Shown here: positions 1 to 12,700 of the stretch, in pieces
How the letters are laid out: each line of letters opens with the position of its first letter
How positions within the stretch are numbered: the stretch's first letter is position 1
Assembly (NCBI GenBank): GCA_944470555.2
Contig: OX104127.1
Span: forward strand, 91,350,708 to 91,414,707
Length of the DNA: 64,000 nt
Direction: 5' to 3'
Origin: Heterobilharzia americana
Lineage: Eukaryota; Platyhelminthes; Trematoda; Strigeidida; Schistosomatidae
The notes under the pieces: model-generated
Told to the model about the DNA's origin: nothing
Databases searched by the model: none
What the model saw: only the letters and a program-made list of their open reading frames with translations
Made by a program: the position numbers and the translations under genes

Positions 1-3000
1 GTGGGGTGTGCCGGTGTGACTGGGGAGTTTCTTTCACTCACTAGTGTATGATCGCCTAGTTTTTCACGGCACTTGTGGGTCGCTAACGTGCACTTCTTCT
101 TTACTGTTGGCATAAGGCAGGGTTTAGGAACGGCGTAAGCCGACGAAATGGCTTTCAGTCCCGTATTATCGGAGGCTGACCGATCCGCAAAACCATGGGT
201 CGTATACATGGCGTGGGATTCGAAAACGTTTTGGTGGAGTTCACAGGTGGAGAGTTTCTCGCAGAGGGTACAGATCCGTTCCCAAAGAATTGACCAGGGT
301 CAATGGGTTGCATAGTTGGACAGAGGTTAGGTAATTGTGATATGCAGGACATTTGAGCGTCCTGTGCGCTACTCTACACCACGTTATGACCCTATGATTA
401 AAGAAGTGTGGTCCAAAGGAGCGTACTGTGCGATGCAACCCTGAATCGTCATGGCTTTCATTTCTGAACGGAGGAGTTTGACGGAAAACCTACCTTTTGG
501 GTCTGTGCATTGGCAACTTCTTAGCTATGAAGCATTCCTCTCCGTCACTAGAAAACATGCGCCTGAAACTGTCCCTCTTCAAAAACGTCTTAGCTTCATA
601 TGGTGAGTTTTCACTCGTGTGTCTGAGTTTTCCGCCACCCAGCGGGCTTCTATTCTAGTGACTTTAGGGGACGGTAAAATCAGTTTTCCTTTTACCGGCA
701 ACTGAAGGATTGGGTTCACTCGTAGCTAAATTTGATTGAGGAGGAGGTATATTCAACAGAATTACTAGTCCCATCAACACTTTCTAATGGTCTGTTCGTG
801 CCCACAGCAGCCTTAATGTTTAAAGGTGATCGGCCGGTTGGCTTACTTCTTTGTTTTCTGCGTAGGCACGCAGTTTTATCTTGTTCAATGGCATTATTTT
901 TAAGGTTGCCATGTAAATTTATATGGTCTTGTAGCTGAATAAATCTTTTGACATCGAATGAAGTAGTGAACTTGAAAATCATGGGTCAACTGAACCATGT
1001 TGACTTTCTGCGGAGGCTCTTACAGTTACAGTGTATTCCCGTCACACCGCATGAATTTAATACCTTTTTCTTGACTACATCCAAGGGTAGGGTATCGGGC
1101 ATGTTATGAACGATTGCCCGTTGAGACGACGGTAGTCTCTTCATTGCCTCCGTTGCCAAATAGTTTAGTAAGTTTTCTGCCTTCTCCACATGGTCTTCAA
1201 CTAAGATTTCATGCTTTCCAAGAAGACATGCTAATGGACGGAAATCCCCAACTATTCTTCAGATCTCCTCCATCACGGCCTTTATGTCATCTATCTCTTT
1301 CCTGCAATCGTTAATACCGCCACTCGTGACTGATATGATGCCTTCAGTTCTGATGAACAGCTTGAGGCATACCAGTTCATCGAGGTCTGAGGTATACTGA
1401 ATAACAATATCTTTGTGACACAAAAAAGCACTACGATGACCAAGCCGTTGCTTTCTCTCACCACAGTAGCCGATTTCGGGGCGCTTAGCTTTAGATCTTC
1501 CCATCTAAAATGACGTTCAAATCGAAACGTATTGTTGAGATAGAAAAATGGCAAATTGCTGTAGGCAGTGCAGCGAAACGTTGGTAACACAATATATGAG
1601 CAGAATAGGGAAGCCGTAAATGAAATATATCGGAGAGACTGAAATATTGCTGCAAACGTACGGTAGTGAGTAGCCAGACGGCAGATAATTTGGGAATTCA
1701 TATAATCAAGAACCATGTCAAAAAGAAGCGTATAAATTCAACTTTACGGAGATGATTTCTGTATCCTGAAACGACGCCATTCGACAATGAAGGTCACAGC
1801 TGGGTACAGCGGTTACGAAATTAACGGTGACTTAATATCCAGTGGAATAAAGGACTCACAGTTATCGCTATAGTAATGGCCTATGTGCATCGTAAGTTTG
1901 TTGAGTGCAAGAACCACCGGCAAGAAAAATATAATTGTGTAAGATGAGGACTTTTTAGGATATCTGTCAAAATCATCAAGCAAAAGCTGGGAGTAGAGAT
2001 TCTCTTGAGAGGAAACCCCGTGCATGGTGCTGTAATAAACATCCAGGCTTATGTAATTTCTCAAAGCTAGCATTGGTATTTTTATCCCCTACACACGCTA
2101 ATAAAGTACATTTAGCTAGATTGGTATCAGTATCTCTCACAGCGCTCTGCAGTTAGACTACGTCATTTTTTTCCATTTTGTGCCACTCAGTAACTCTGAC
2201 GTTTGGCTGACATAACCGCCTCAGGTTTACCTTTTCTAATCATTTCACAGTCAAGCAACTGTCTGTATCTCTTGGCTGGCTGGCAGGAGTTTGGCACAAG
2301 TCTCCCAACCGCACATACTCGTTTATTAGATTTAAACACTGTGGTAATCGTTCTAAGCAAAGCTTCGCAATTGTGAATAGTCGCGAACGAAAGAATAAGC
2401 TACATATAGAAGTCAACAAGCTTCACCCGTATAACACAGGCCCAAAAACATTTTTGACTCATTATCGAAGTCTTTAGGTTTAGTGGGAGTCATTGAGTTG
2501 GGCAGTTTCGACAGCTGTTGTAACTGTGCAAGTTTCTTTGGGTGCATAGGGTTGGTACCAGAAACAAGTTGGTAGCAAAAGTCTGGGATGGCTTGCCAGT
2601 TGATAACTTGGTAAGAGGAGTCAGAGGATGATCACAGTTAACAGTTGAGAGCAGACGGCAAAGCTGTGTAAAGATCAGTTTGCTAAAGTACTTAATTGTT
2701 GGACACTGCTCAAAATGAATGATGATGCGACAACATAAACCGCTACTAACTAATTACGCTTCTCATGACTCTGATGAAATTACCACCCAGCTACAGCAGG
2801 ACAGTAAGGTCACTTCTATGGGTGGTAAACTTCCTTATCATAAACGTAATAGACAGCTGCAAGCCAAGAGTCTCTAGATTGGGGCATTTCACACAGCATC
2901 CTATATTAAGAGTGACAATGACCGTCCAGTCTGAAAACAACTGCCGTCTGAACCTACCTTTAATGATCATCATGATGACCTCAGTGTTTGTTAAAACAAC

Positions 3001-6000
3001 GTCATCGACCCCTATAGCACAGAATTGGAAATCGTTTCTACGGGAAACAGATTTGATTGGCGAGCCAGATTATCATCAGGTGCTTGCTCCGAATCACCTC
3101 GCGGCATATGCATGTAACCAGCACAACCCGGACTGGAATTGTCATGTTCTGGAACGCCCGTAATGCGTGGCAGATCTGCTGCGCGAGAGAGATATACGAC
3201 TGTAGGGAAAACTATTATACCGCGTATATATCATGGTACCTCATAGTTCTCCTTACAGTTTAGTGACATGACCTACACTGTCGTCTCTCAATAGCTTGCT
3301 TGTTGAGAGAGGGTGTTGGTCTTCGCGTGGGTCATCACCACTAGATATTGCGAATGGAGTGCCCGTGTTGGGCCTGATAGCACCTACGGCTCTATCAGCT
3401 GCCTCACTCGACAAAGCATTTGGATCTGCCTAATACCACCAAAATGAACATCCTTACACCTTTCCTACACTTTCTGCTGGTAGGTTAGTTCAACGCACAC
3501 ACTCGGTGATGGGTCCCCCAAGATGTCTAACGCACCCACTATATTCTCCAGCGAGCTCACCCTAACGATGTTCGACTTGGTAGTTTTCTGTGAGTGAATG
3601 CTTCCCAGGGCCTATCGAGCTTCTGCATGGGTGAGCCATGTAGGTGGTTCATTGGCGCACAAGATGGGAAGCTGAAGAGGTAAGGTCATCTGCGCAGGGT
3701 AGTCTGTGTTCCCAGACAATGTTAGGAGACACAATAAGCTATGATAGTCATAAAAAACAGCTACAATGTTAAATAACTGACGGTTAAATGCAGCGAAAAA
3801 ATGAAAACGAAGCGGTGCCAAAAATGAAGACAGAACAAATGAATCACCGGAGGATAAACAAAGTAATGAACATGGTATGGAAATGGTATTGCGACCCGCC
3901 AATAGTAGGGGACTGGATATATTATTATTGGTTAACACCAAACAGGCCTCACCGACTTCAGCGCGCCCCATGATCTTCGTAATCGGCACCTCATCCTACC
4001 TAACTTATGAGTATTGATACCGAAGCACAAACCAGAAAGATTGCAGTATCTAGGAATATGCTTAAAAGAACAATATAACCAAATAGGACGAAGATTAAAG
4101 TGATTTTGAGGAAAGATTTTATCCAGCTCATCTGGCTATAGTGGCTGAGCCACAGACTCTGAGGATAAGAGTGTGAAGCAGCATGAGGTGAGCGCCAAGT
4201 GGCATCGAAGCCCGCTGGGACGCAAGCTCGCTAAAATAAACTTTAAAACAACCAAAGCACCTGCAGGCGAGCAAAATGTTCGTTTGATTGATACTTGATG
4301 AATTCAATTTTATCTATTTATTTTGGCCATGGATTATTTTGGTGCCAGAATGGCGCACTAAAGAATCACGACTTTCAGCCTGGATGCTCCTGTGGAAAGA
4401 GTTTGGACATGGAGGGATGGATAGAAGGACAAGATTATAAAATGCCTATTGCCGCTGTGCTTATTGATTTTTCAAGACTGTAGTGAACTGTAGTGCTTGG
4501 ACTTGTCAACAAAGTGGATAGGTTTTGAAACGGACGCCGACATACAAGAGTAGGGTAGGGACTAATGCATCGTGTGGTTCAGAGGCCACAAGTGAATGGA
4601 GCACCATTCGAATGAAAACCGACTACTATTGGGGCTCTTAAGAACCCATCCAAAGACCACTTAAGTTTCTGTTTCGTGCCAATGAAGTGCCAAATACGCC
4701 CGAGTCATCGTTCTTGAGGTAAGTGGATTACATGGGGTTATGAATGCTGTTTAATATGATGAGGGTAGATTGGCACTCCAGACCCACACAGATGGATTGA
4801 TCGAATGATCTAGATTGTGGAGCCTGGAAATCAACTCCGGTGAAAGCGCAGTAATGCATATTGGTCGAAAGTTTTACTACTCTTACTCATCGAACGGTTA
4901 AGTATTGCCTTGCGCTAGGAAAAAAGCACAAGAAAGTTCCCGTAAGCCATAGTTTAAAATGCAGCTCAAGCCACAGCATCCCGCTCGCTATAAGCAATCT
5001 ACAGGGCTTCTGAGTGGTATTAAAAAGAAGTATTTGGATATTGCATCCTCTTACACGGGGAGTAATCAAGAGTACTGCACAGAAGTAAGCAGCCATTGTC
5101 TCAAGCAAGAATCAGATATTCTATAACGAATGCATAACGTGGGTACTAAGATACTAACATATATTACACAATACCACCATGAAAGTCGAGTGGAAAGCAT
5201 GAATATTTTGTCACTATCACTTAGCAGCAAAACAAAAAACTTAAAATTAGCGCACCGTATCATGAATAAAGAATTCACCGCCTATTTATCTGATATCCTC
5301 ACTTCTACATGTAACAGGTCACCACAGAAAAGTCTCTGCTGAGCGAACTGCGGGTGGAACTCAGATTATCTTGTAGCGTTACACACTTCTGCAGAATCGA
5401 TCGCCCAGGGTTTGACATGGTTCATCATTGATGCTGACCCTCATAGCTTAACTGGACTCCCCAAGTTGAAGTCACACGATCAAGCATCCTCGCCATTCGG
5501 TATGCCTTCGTTCTACGTTGCACCGCTCATAATCGACCCTCGAGCCTGTTGGTTGGAACGCGTCGATACCTTGGCACAACGTTGCAAGTATAATGCTCCA
5601 TCCGACTACGCTATTGTGTTCTTTCTTGGTCTCGTATTCGTGGGCATATAACGAGTTCGTGATTGGCCTCTGCGTCTGTCAAGTTCCAACCAGGACAATT
5701 CCTAAGCTCTCAAACTGTGCTCAGCCATCGGGACCTGCTGTCAGAACTTAAGATAAAAGCTCTTTCGGTAAGTGATTTCAGAATGATGCCTGATTTTCGC
5801 AGTACTTACCGCGGCCAAGATTACTTCAGGGTACTGTAAACACTATCCTTAAAACTAAAGGCTGAATGCTAGATAGTAGACATAAAGATGGCAGGTTAGA
5901 TATCAGGCACGACTTATTCTGCCAGAACGCCTTCGTAAATTTCAAGGCTCTCCCTGAAAAATCGATCTGTGTCAACACACCTGAATACAATAAACGCCAA

Positions 6001-6270
6001 CTTGACACCTACTTATGATTTGTGTGGGAGCTAACTCAAAACCTAATTGTTTTTCCGTTTTTAACCACCAGATTTTTCTTACTGTTTATTTGTTCGTAAG
6101 CTAACAAACTAGAGAACTTGTGGTCCATTAGCTTTAGATACGGAGGTGAGATAAGCGAAATCCTCTATTGTGCTACAAACCACTTGGAACCCTTAAATAA
6201 TGTACAGCCTTTTAGTGCTCGCCTTATGAATACTCTCAAGGTTGTCTTCTTGCGTTAACACCCGTAGAAT
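1..6270. other. No recognised gene
   Basis: Only short open frames (up to about 130 codons) occur, in all frames and on both strands, with no family resemblance I can name and no clear chain of exons with splice sites. No tandem array or element terminus was recognised by eye. It may be intergenic or part of a long intron of a gene lying to the left. A repeat-library search could change this. Confidence 0.4.
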
Positions 6271-6284
6271 TACTTTCCATTTAG
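6271..6284 (+). promoter_or_regulatory. Candidate splice acceptor upstream of ATG12
   Basis: A pyrimidine-rich stretch ending in TTTAG lies 18 bases before the ATG12 start codon at 6303. It could be a spliced-leader trans-splice acceptor or the end of a 5'UTR intron. No upstream donor exon was recognised, which makes the trans-splicing reading possible but unproved. Confidence 0.4.
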
Positions 6285-6302
6285 CAAAAATCATTTGATT
6301 GC

Positions 6303-6626
6303 ATGAGTGTGTCCACTGAACATGGTGGTTCATCCACTAGTGAACAAGAAAGTCCACCTGATAAGGTAGTACTTCTACTGAAAGCTACTGGGAATGCACC
6401 TGTAATGAAAAAAATGAAGTGGTCTGTTAGCAGGAAACAGAAAATTCACTGGGTAGTGGATTTTATACGAAAGTATATATCATGTGCACCATCAGAATCT
6501 TTGTTTCTGTATGTGAACCAGTGTTTTGCCCCGGCGATGGATGCGGAAATAGGCCCATTATATGACTGTTTTAGTGTTGAGGGAAAACTAATTTTACACT
6601 ATTGTAAAACCCAGGCATGGGGATAG
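6303..6626 (+). CDS. ATG12: Autophagy protein 12, ubiquitin-like conjugate
   Basis: A single uninterrupted 107-codon frame. Residues from about 22 to 107 match the ubiquitin-like fold of ATG12: the start of the domain reads KVVLLLKATGNAPVMKKMKW, the middle has YVNQCFAP, and the end is HYCKTQAWG. The last residue is the exposed glycine that ATG7 and ATG10 activate and that is joined to a lysine of ATG5; no residues follow it, as usual for ATG12. The ATG12-ATG5-ATG16 complex then acts as the E3-like factor lipidating ATG8 on the phagophore membrane. The N-terminal tail is about 20 acidic and serine-rich residues, shorter than in vertebrates (human about 140 aa in total). No intron is present. 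The next gene, MAD2L2, begins on the same strand 52 bases after the stop and no AATAAA is seen between them, suggesting co-transcription. The family call is near certain; the start Met is the only one before the domain. Confidence 0.95.
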   Translation: MSVSTEHGGSSTSEQESPPDKVVLLLKATGNAPVMKKMKWSVSRKQKIHWVVDFIRKYISCAPSESLFLYVNQCFAPAMDAEIGPLYDCFSVEGKLILHYCKTQAWG

Positions 6627-6660
6627 AAATATGTAATTACTTCGCTTGTACCACTTTTAA

Positions 6661-6678
6661 CGCGTGTGTCTTTTTTAG
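6661..6678 (+). promoter_or_regulatory. Candidate trans-splice acceptor of MAD2L2
   Basis: A strong polypyrimidine tract (GTGTCTTTTTTAG) ends 52 bases after the ATG12 stop and 4 bases before the MAD2L2 start codon. The 5'UTR after this AG would be ACCT only. A cis-acceptor would need to splice from within or upstream of ATG12; a spliced-leader acceptor between two genes of a polycistron fits flatworm biology better. This is inference from position. Confidence 0.55.
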
Positions 6679-6682
6679 ACCT

Positions 6683-6710
6683 ATGCAGAACCGGCAAATC
6701 AGACTTGATG
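6683..6710 (+). CDS. MAD2L2: MAD2L2 exon 1
   Basis: Nine codons plus one base, encoding MQNRQIRLD. The ATG is the first after the acceptor at 6678. The donor is G|GTTTGT, weaker than the others. It is chosen because it joins in phase to exon 2, which starts where the HORMA homology starts. Confidence 0.75.
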
Positions 6711-9700
6711 GTTTGTTCTTAAATTTTATCAATACTATTTGTCAGCTTGTAATTTAATCAGTGACTTTATTGAATCTGTGATCCATTTGTATCTGTATGA
6801 AAGAAATGTTTATCCTCGATCGTCTTTCACTGACTTTGTTGTTTTTGGACTGCACTTAAAGGTAAACATTTATTTTTTGCTAATAATTTTGTTTAACGAG
6901 CATGGTTTCAAAGATCTTTACATATTTGACTTGTGTTTCTAGTGGCTTGTTTCATAAGTCATTCCACATGTGTCTTTCAATAGGTATGACATTTCCAGAG
7001 TTGGAGTTAGGTTCTGATGGACAAGGACTCAGTTGTACACTCGCAATATGTATGTTTATGGAACTGTTTTTTTCGATTGCGTACATTTGAGTATCTGGTT
7101 TATATTGGAGTATTACATTCGCTGTTCGGTTAGTGGGATCAACTTAGACTTCAAAAGTATCGTTTGATTATGGATCAAATATTACATTATGTGAGCATTT
7201 CAGAATATAGGTAGCTACTTAGTCCTGCTTGAAGTTCTGAGTAATTAGGCTTTTCTAAAACAACTGTTCTTATTAATTTTGTACATAGCACACTAATTGT
7301 CTTACTTCAGTTTGCTTTGAGGTCCCTAAAATTAGTAGTTCTTCACTACACTGACGTCCAATAATTGCAAAGAAGGCATACTCATTTAATGGCATAGTAA
7401 TCCGTTTTGAGTATCCGCACTTTCACTACGTTACGTTGAAGTAGATTTAATACAAGATTTATTTTCCACTCATTGTGAAATACAAGTTTCAGCATTGGTG
7501 AATAGAATCCACTCATGGGATGTTTTGTAGTCGAAGCGGTTACTTTTCATCCTGTATAAGCTAATTGAAGCTATTCTGAGTGAATGCGAAAAATTAACAC
7601 CCATTACTTCATGAATCGCCGTTACCAATTGTGCGGGATGAGTTTGGGATCCATTATCCCTTTCTCTTATTTTCTGTGAATGTGACGGGCTTATATCGTA
7701 AAAACACAAGTAGCTTCACCGTAGGTGCTAAAAGTACATTCAAAGGGGTAGGATTAGAATGATGACTTTTATCATATGATTGCGATATTCAAAGTGTTTT
7801 CTTGATGTTATATTCAGTTCTTTATCCAAAGCAGCGTGTATACTAGTAAGTTCGTCAGTTTTCCAATAGCAAAGAAAGAGTAAATCAACTGAAGTAAGAT
7901 ATTTAAGTGCATTAGATTGACAGGGGAAAGGAGAAAGTGAAACGAAAACAACAGATAAGCAGATTAACTTTGAATGATGCGTTATGAGAGGTTCTGAACA
8001 TTAAAGCTAAGATGATGAATATCTATGAGGTATCTTGATTGATTTTGATCCATATGGAAAATAGTCCTCAATTACTGATACCTTGTATTTCCAGTATTCC
8101 AAGCAAGTAGAAAACAGGACCTAAGGGGTCAGCCAGTGACTTCATTAATCCACTACACACTTAATTATAAGCATTTTGCATACCTGGACAAATGCGGACT
8201 TCCTCGTGTTAAGAGGTGGTGCATGTATCAGAGAGAAGGTAGTGTATTGTGATAGATCAACGTAAAACCTTACACACAAGTGCATTGATTCAAGTTGCCA
8301 CATTTCATAGTATACAGAGCACACTTAGACAGAAATAAGGTAATATCAAGCCAGACAAAGTTGTTTAAAAAAGTAAGCGATTCGAAGATAAGGGTTAGTG
8401 AGACTAATAGTCAGGGACTTCAAGGACTGTTGCCACGTGTTAGTCTGCTCACCGTGAAGTCTCTTCCAACCTAATCCAGCTGCCGCCAGCGTGATATGTC
8501 GAGGTAGGTGGTGGATCGGCATTGACAACACGTGTCCAAGCCACATCAACTATCCATAATCTCTTACACAGCTGCTTAAATTCGAGTAGATATCCTTGAT
8601 AAGCATTATGTACTTGCTCGTTACTCCGTTCACAGTCAAACACTCAGAACACCTCATGATCGACATAGTTGAATGCTGCCTTGAGATCAAGAAGTATGGT
8701 ATGTGTCGGCCACTGACCAGTAAGCATGCCTATGTCATAACCTGTCCATGGGTGAAAATATGATCGACGCACCCTCGTCTAGGTCTGAAACCTGCCTGGT
8801 TTTCTCGAGTTTACCATTCTCGAGCTCCAGTTAGGTGTCGGATAACTATAGATACCAGAATCTTGGACACAATATTAGTCAAAGTAATTTCCCTATGGTT
8901 GTCACAAGAAGATTTCTTTCCCTTCCCATTGAGTGGGATAATTGGGAAAGTAAACCAGTCTGACGTTACTACCTCTGTTTCTCATATACTACCTGTCACC
9001 TTCATTCGCATCAGCAATTCCTTACCTCCATCCTTGAAAACTTCGAGTGGCAAATTGTCGGGTGCTGCTGCGTTGGATCGTTTCAGGTTCTATACAGCTT
9101 TCTCAACTTCAAAGAAAGTTGAAGACCGGACACCTGGGTTCCATTTAGTTTCGGACTGGATGTTGGGCAACTGAAGCGTTACTGGTGGCCAGTTGAATTG
9201 TGCTTCAAAGTGTTCTGCCCAACGTTCTAGCCACTTGTCCTGTGAGGTTATCAGGGTCCCATCGTTTTCGGTGATGGTTTCACTCACCATCATCTTGTTG
9301 CTGGTATCCTTGAGAGACTGGTAGTTGGTGTGTGCTGCGCAACGATTGTGCCTTGTCCATCCCTTTCACTTTCGTCATCCACCACTGAGTTTCCTAGACG
9401 CAATGACTTGTGTTCATGTAAGGTTTATGTTGGTTTCACTTTTCATGCATTTACTTGATATACTAGCTCCCTGATTCTGAGTATTGCTTTGCTTCGTCGT
9501 GTGTATTCGGAAATTTTAAATTTTTGAACTTATGCATTTTCAGGCTGTGACTACTGCGTATGTGCATACACAAAGTTATTTGTGAGAGTAGATACGTGTA
9601 GTTGACTTAGAAATTCATTTGGAACCAAACATCGTAACAAAGTCATTGCAAGCACAGTCCTACAACCATTTGATTTCTTGTAGTGTACTAATTTCAACTT

Positions 9701-12700
9701 TTAAAATAAGTTTGGAAAATACCTTCAGTCTACAATGAAACAGTGGAAACAGCAGCTTTTAACTACGGATTTTGAACAATTAGTGAATTTAATGAACTTT
9801 ACCGAGTCAACAAGTTCCTGGTTGGTCATTAATGATGGTTTGTTGTGGAGGAATGAAAATTATTGACCAAGAATTTTCCACGTACCAGTGGAGCAGATAA
9901 AGTCTAGCATTTCTTTGTGATTGATAGTGGTACTGGTTCTTTACACTCGGAAGATATTTAATTGGCGATAGAAAGGGATGAGCCTGATTCCTCACGAAAA
10001 CAAACTCTTGAGCAGTGGAGAATATTACGATTAAGCATTCTACAGTCTAAATCTGCAGTTACAAAAGTTGGCAAATTTGAAAGTAGATGAAGCAATAGCC
10101 CATAATTAATGACTAGAAGTATGACGTAGTTTTTCAAATATTGGGGACAACCAAAGTCTCCTGAAACTGGTATCACCCACTGATTGTTTCATTTAACCAG
10201 AAGGTACCCGACTGATAGCTGCTACCTTGATGTGGTCGTCGGGTTTGTATATCACAGTGACCCAACCAGCTATGGTGGTGGAACACTTGTTCCCTCGAGG
10301 TCCTACCATACTAGAAAGTTCTGTTGGACAGTGGTTAGACGAAAAGCAGTTACTGTTGTGGTGTAAATCACTACACGATGATGGTTGTCTGAGGGCTAAT
10401 TCGTACTGCTGCTAGCTGGATGGTGTGTGACAGCAGTAAGGTGTTTCCCTTGGATGACTAGTAGTGTTGTGCTGATGCTGCCTTCTCAGTGGAAAAGGTC
10501 AGCCCCCAAAATAACACACTCCATCATACCATACGGTCTGCCGAGCCGACCCCATTGGTTCAATTGTTGTTTCTTTTGGACCATCCGTCCCAAAACAACA
10601 AAAGTTTAAAATAATCATACACAAAGGGTTGCGTGTGACAGGCCTCAAGCGGATATCCGGTGGGCTCTGCGGTCACACAAGTCTCTTTCAGGTACCTTAA
10701 AAAGAAATAGGCTCCCACGGTGTGGGCAGCCAGGAAGTGTCAACCGCCCTCATGACTCGATCAGCAACCAAGTTTCTTCAGACTGCTATCCACCTCCTTG
10801 ATCATTACCTTCTAATCTTCCTTCACATCTCTCAACTAACGATACTACATCATCTTCAACTTCTCCTAGCTCTGCAGCCTTCGACAACGACCGGAGTCCA
10901 CAGAGCAGCATCCTTGGTCTCCTTAAACCACACTCCAAATTACACATTGGAGCCTTCAATGTCCTCACCCTCAGTCAAATTGGTCAACAGGCTTCATTGG
11001 CCAAGACTCTGGCAACTCGGACCATGGATGTGTGCTGTGCTTGTGAGGCCTGCATACAAGACCCAAGTGTGGTTATTCACCTTACCTCTCCCGGCCAGTC
11101 TGGTGAATCTGCGAAATTTACCCTTCGAGTTTCTGGAGATTCGATAACTAGCTCTCGGGGTCTTGCGAGTGTAGGCATAGGATTGGGCACTAGGGTAGAA
11201 AACTCACGACTAGACTGGATCCCAGTTGATAGTCGCCTCTGTGCTATCCGACTGAACGACACAGTGAGAACTAAAAGGAATAGTGGAACTCGCCGTTGTC
11301 TCTGCTTACGCACCCACTGACTGTAGTTCGGATGAAGTGAAGGACTAGTTCTACCGTAAACTGTCTAGCCTCCTCTCGAAAGCCAAACGCTCAGGCGTGA
11401 TGGTTGTTGCAGGTGATTTCAATGCATAGGTGGGTAGACTGAGTGAGTCAGAAAGGTACTTAGGTGGCACTTTCGGAATCCCAGCTGAACGTACAGATAA
11501 CGGTGATCGCCTACTACAGCTGTGCTCAGATAACCGCTTATTTTCAGTCAGCACAAATTTCAGACAAAGAAAGATACTGTCTGACCTGGCGTTCACTGAG
11601 CTCAACTCAGTGATGGACACAGATAGACCACATTGGTACTAGTCATCTCTGGGGAGGATCGGTGGAAGACTGCCTCTCCTTCTGGAGTACGTGTTTGGAT
11701 AGCGACCACGCGTTGGTCCGAGCGCGTGTATGCCTACGTCTCAATGGACGTGGGAAAAATTTGACAACAAAACCAATGGGAGTGCACCCCGACAACGAAA
11801 ACACCAAAGCCGCTTTCAGTGAAAAATTGGCTAAGGAGTTATCTGAACAGAACACTATCACTCACCCAGAAGAAGCTTGGTGCCATCTCCAGTCTGCTGT
11901 AAAAGCAGCGGTGAAGACCGTAGCCAACTCCGAAAAGTTGCTAAAAAGAGCCAGTGGATATCAGCAGCTTCTTCCGAACTAATGGATGAACGTAAGCGCA
12001 TCCCTGCAGGCTCTGAGTACAATGAAGAGCGAGCGCAACTTAAGAGTAGACTGAGAAAAAGTCTACGCAACGACTGCGAACAGTGATGGGCAGCGAAGGC
12101 TAAAGAGATAGAAAAGGCAGAGGCGACTGGTAACAGTAGACGGTTATTTAGGCTTATTAAGGAAAACAGGCGAAAAGGTCAACTGCGGTTAGTGAAGCTG
12201 TAGGGAGAAGGACGGGTCTGCGATTCACTGGCAGGTGAGACGACTGGAACGATGGGCAGAACACCTTGAGGAACAGTTTAACTGGACTCCAGCCGCCATT
12301 GCGTTGCCCGCTATCCAGTCGGATCCTGAATGGGACATTGAGATAGGCCCCCCAACACTAGGAGAAGTTGCGAAAGCAGTAGGTAACCTGAAATAAAGAA
12401 GGGCGGGAGGATCAGATGGACCAACTCCTGAGGTGTACAAGGATGGTGGTAGAGTGCTCTTAGTCAGGGAATCAAATACGATCCCCTCTGACTGGTCTGA
12501 ATCACAGATTACCCAAGTCTTCAAGAAAGCCGAGGGGTCCTCTTGTGATAATCACAGAGGAATCAGCCTGACGAACATAGCATCTGTAATCCTAGGTTCT
12601 ATAATTCTTCGACGCCTAAGTGGAGCTCGGGAACAACAAGCCCGAGAAAACCAGACAGGCTTTAGACCCGGCCGCGGGTGTATCGACCAAATATTCACAC

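Noticed and set aside
6902..7090. 62-codon frame as a further MAD2L2 exon
   Set aside because: REV7 alignment runs directly from exon 2 (6861) to exon 3 (23204) in phase, leaving no room for it.
8863..9174. 103-codon open frame, repeated exactly at 17490-17801, as a duplicated gene
   Set aside because: It is the antisense of RTE-A reverse transcriptase. The exact repeat reflects the shared element tract, not a host gene.
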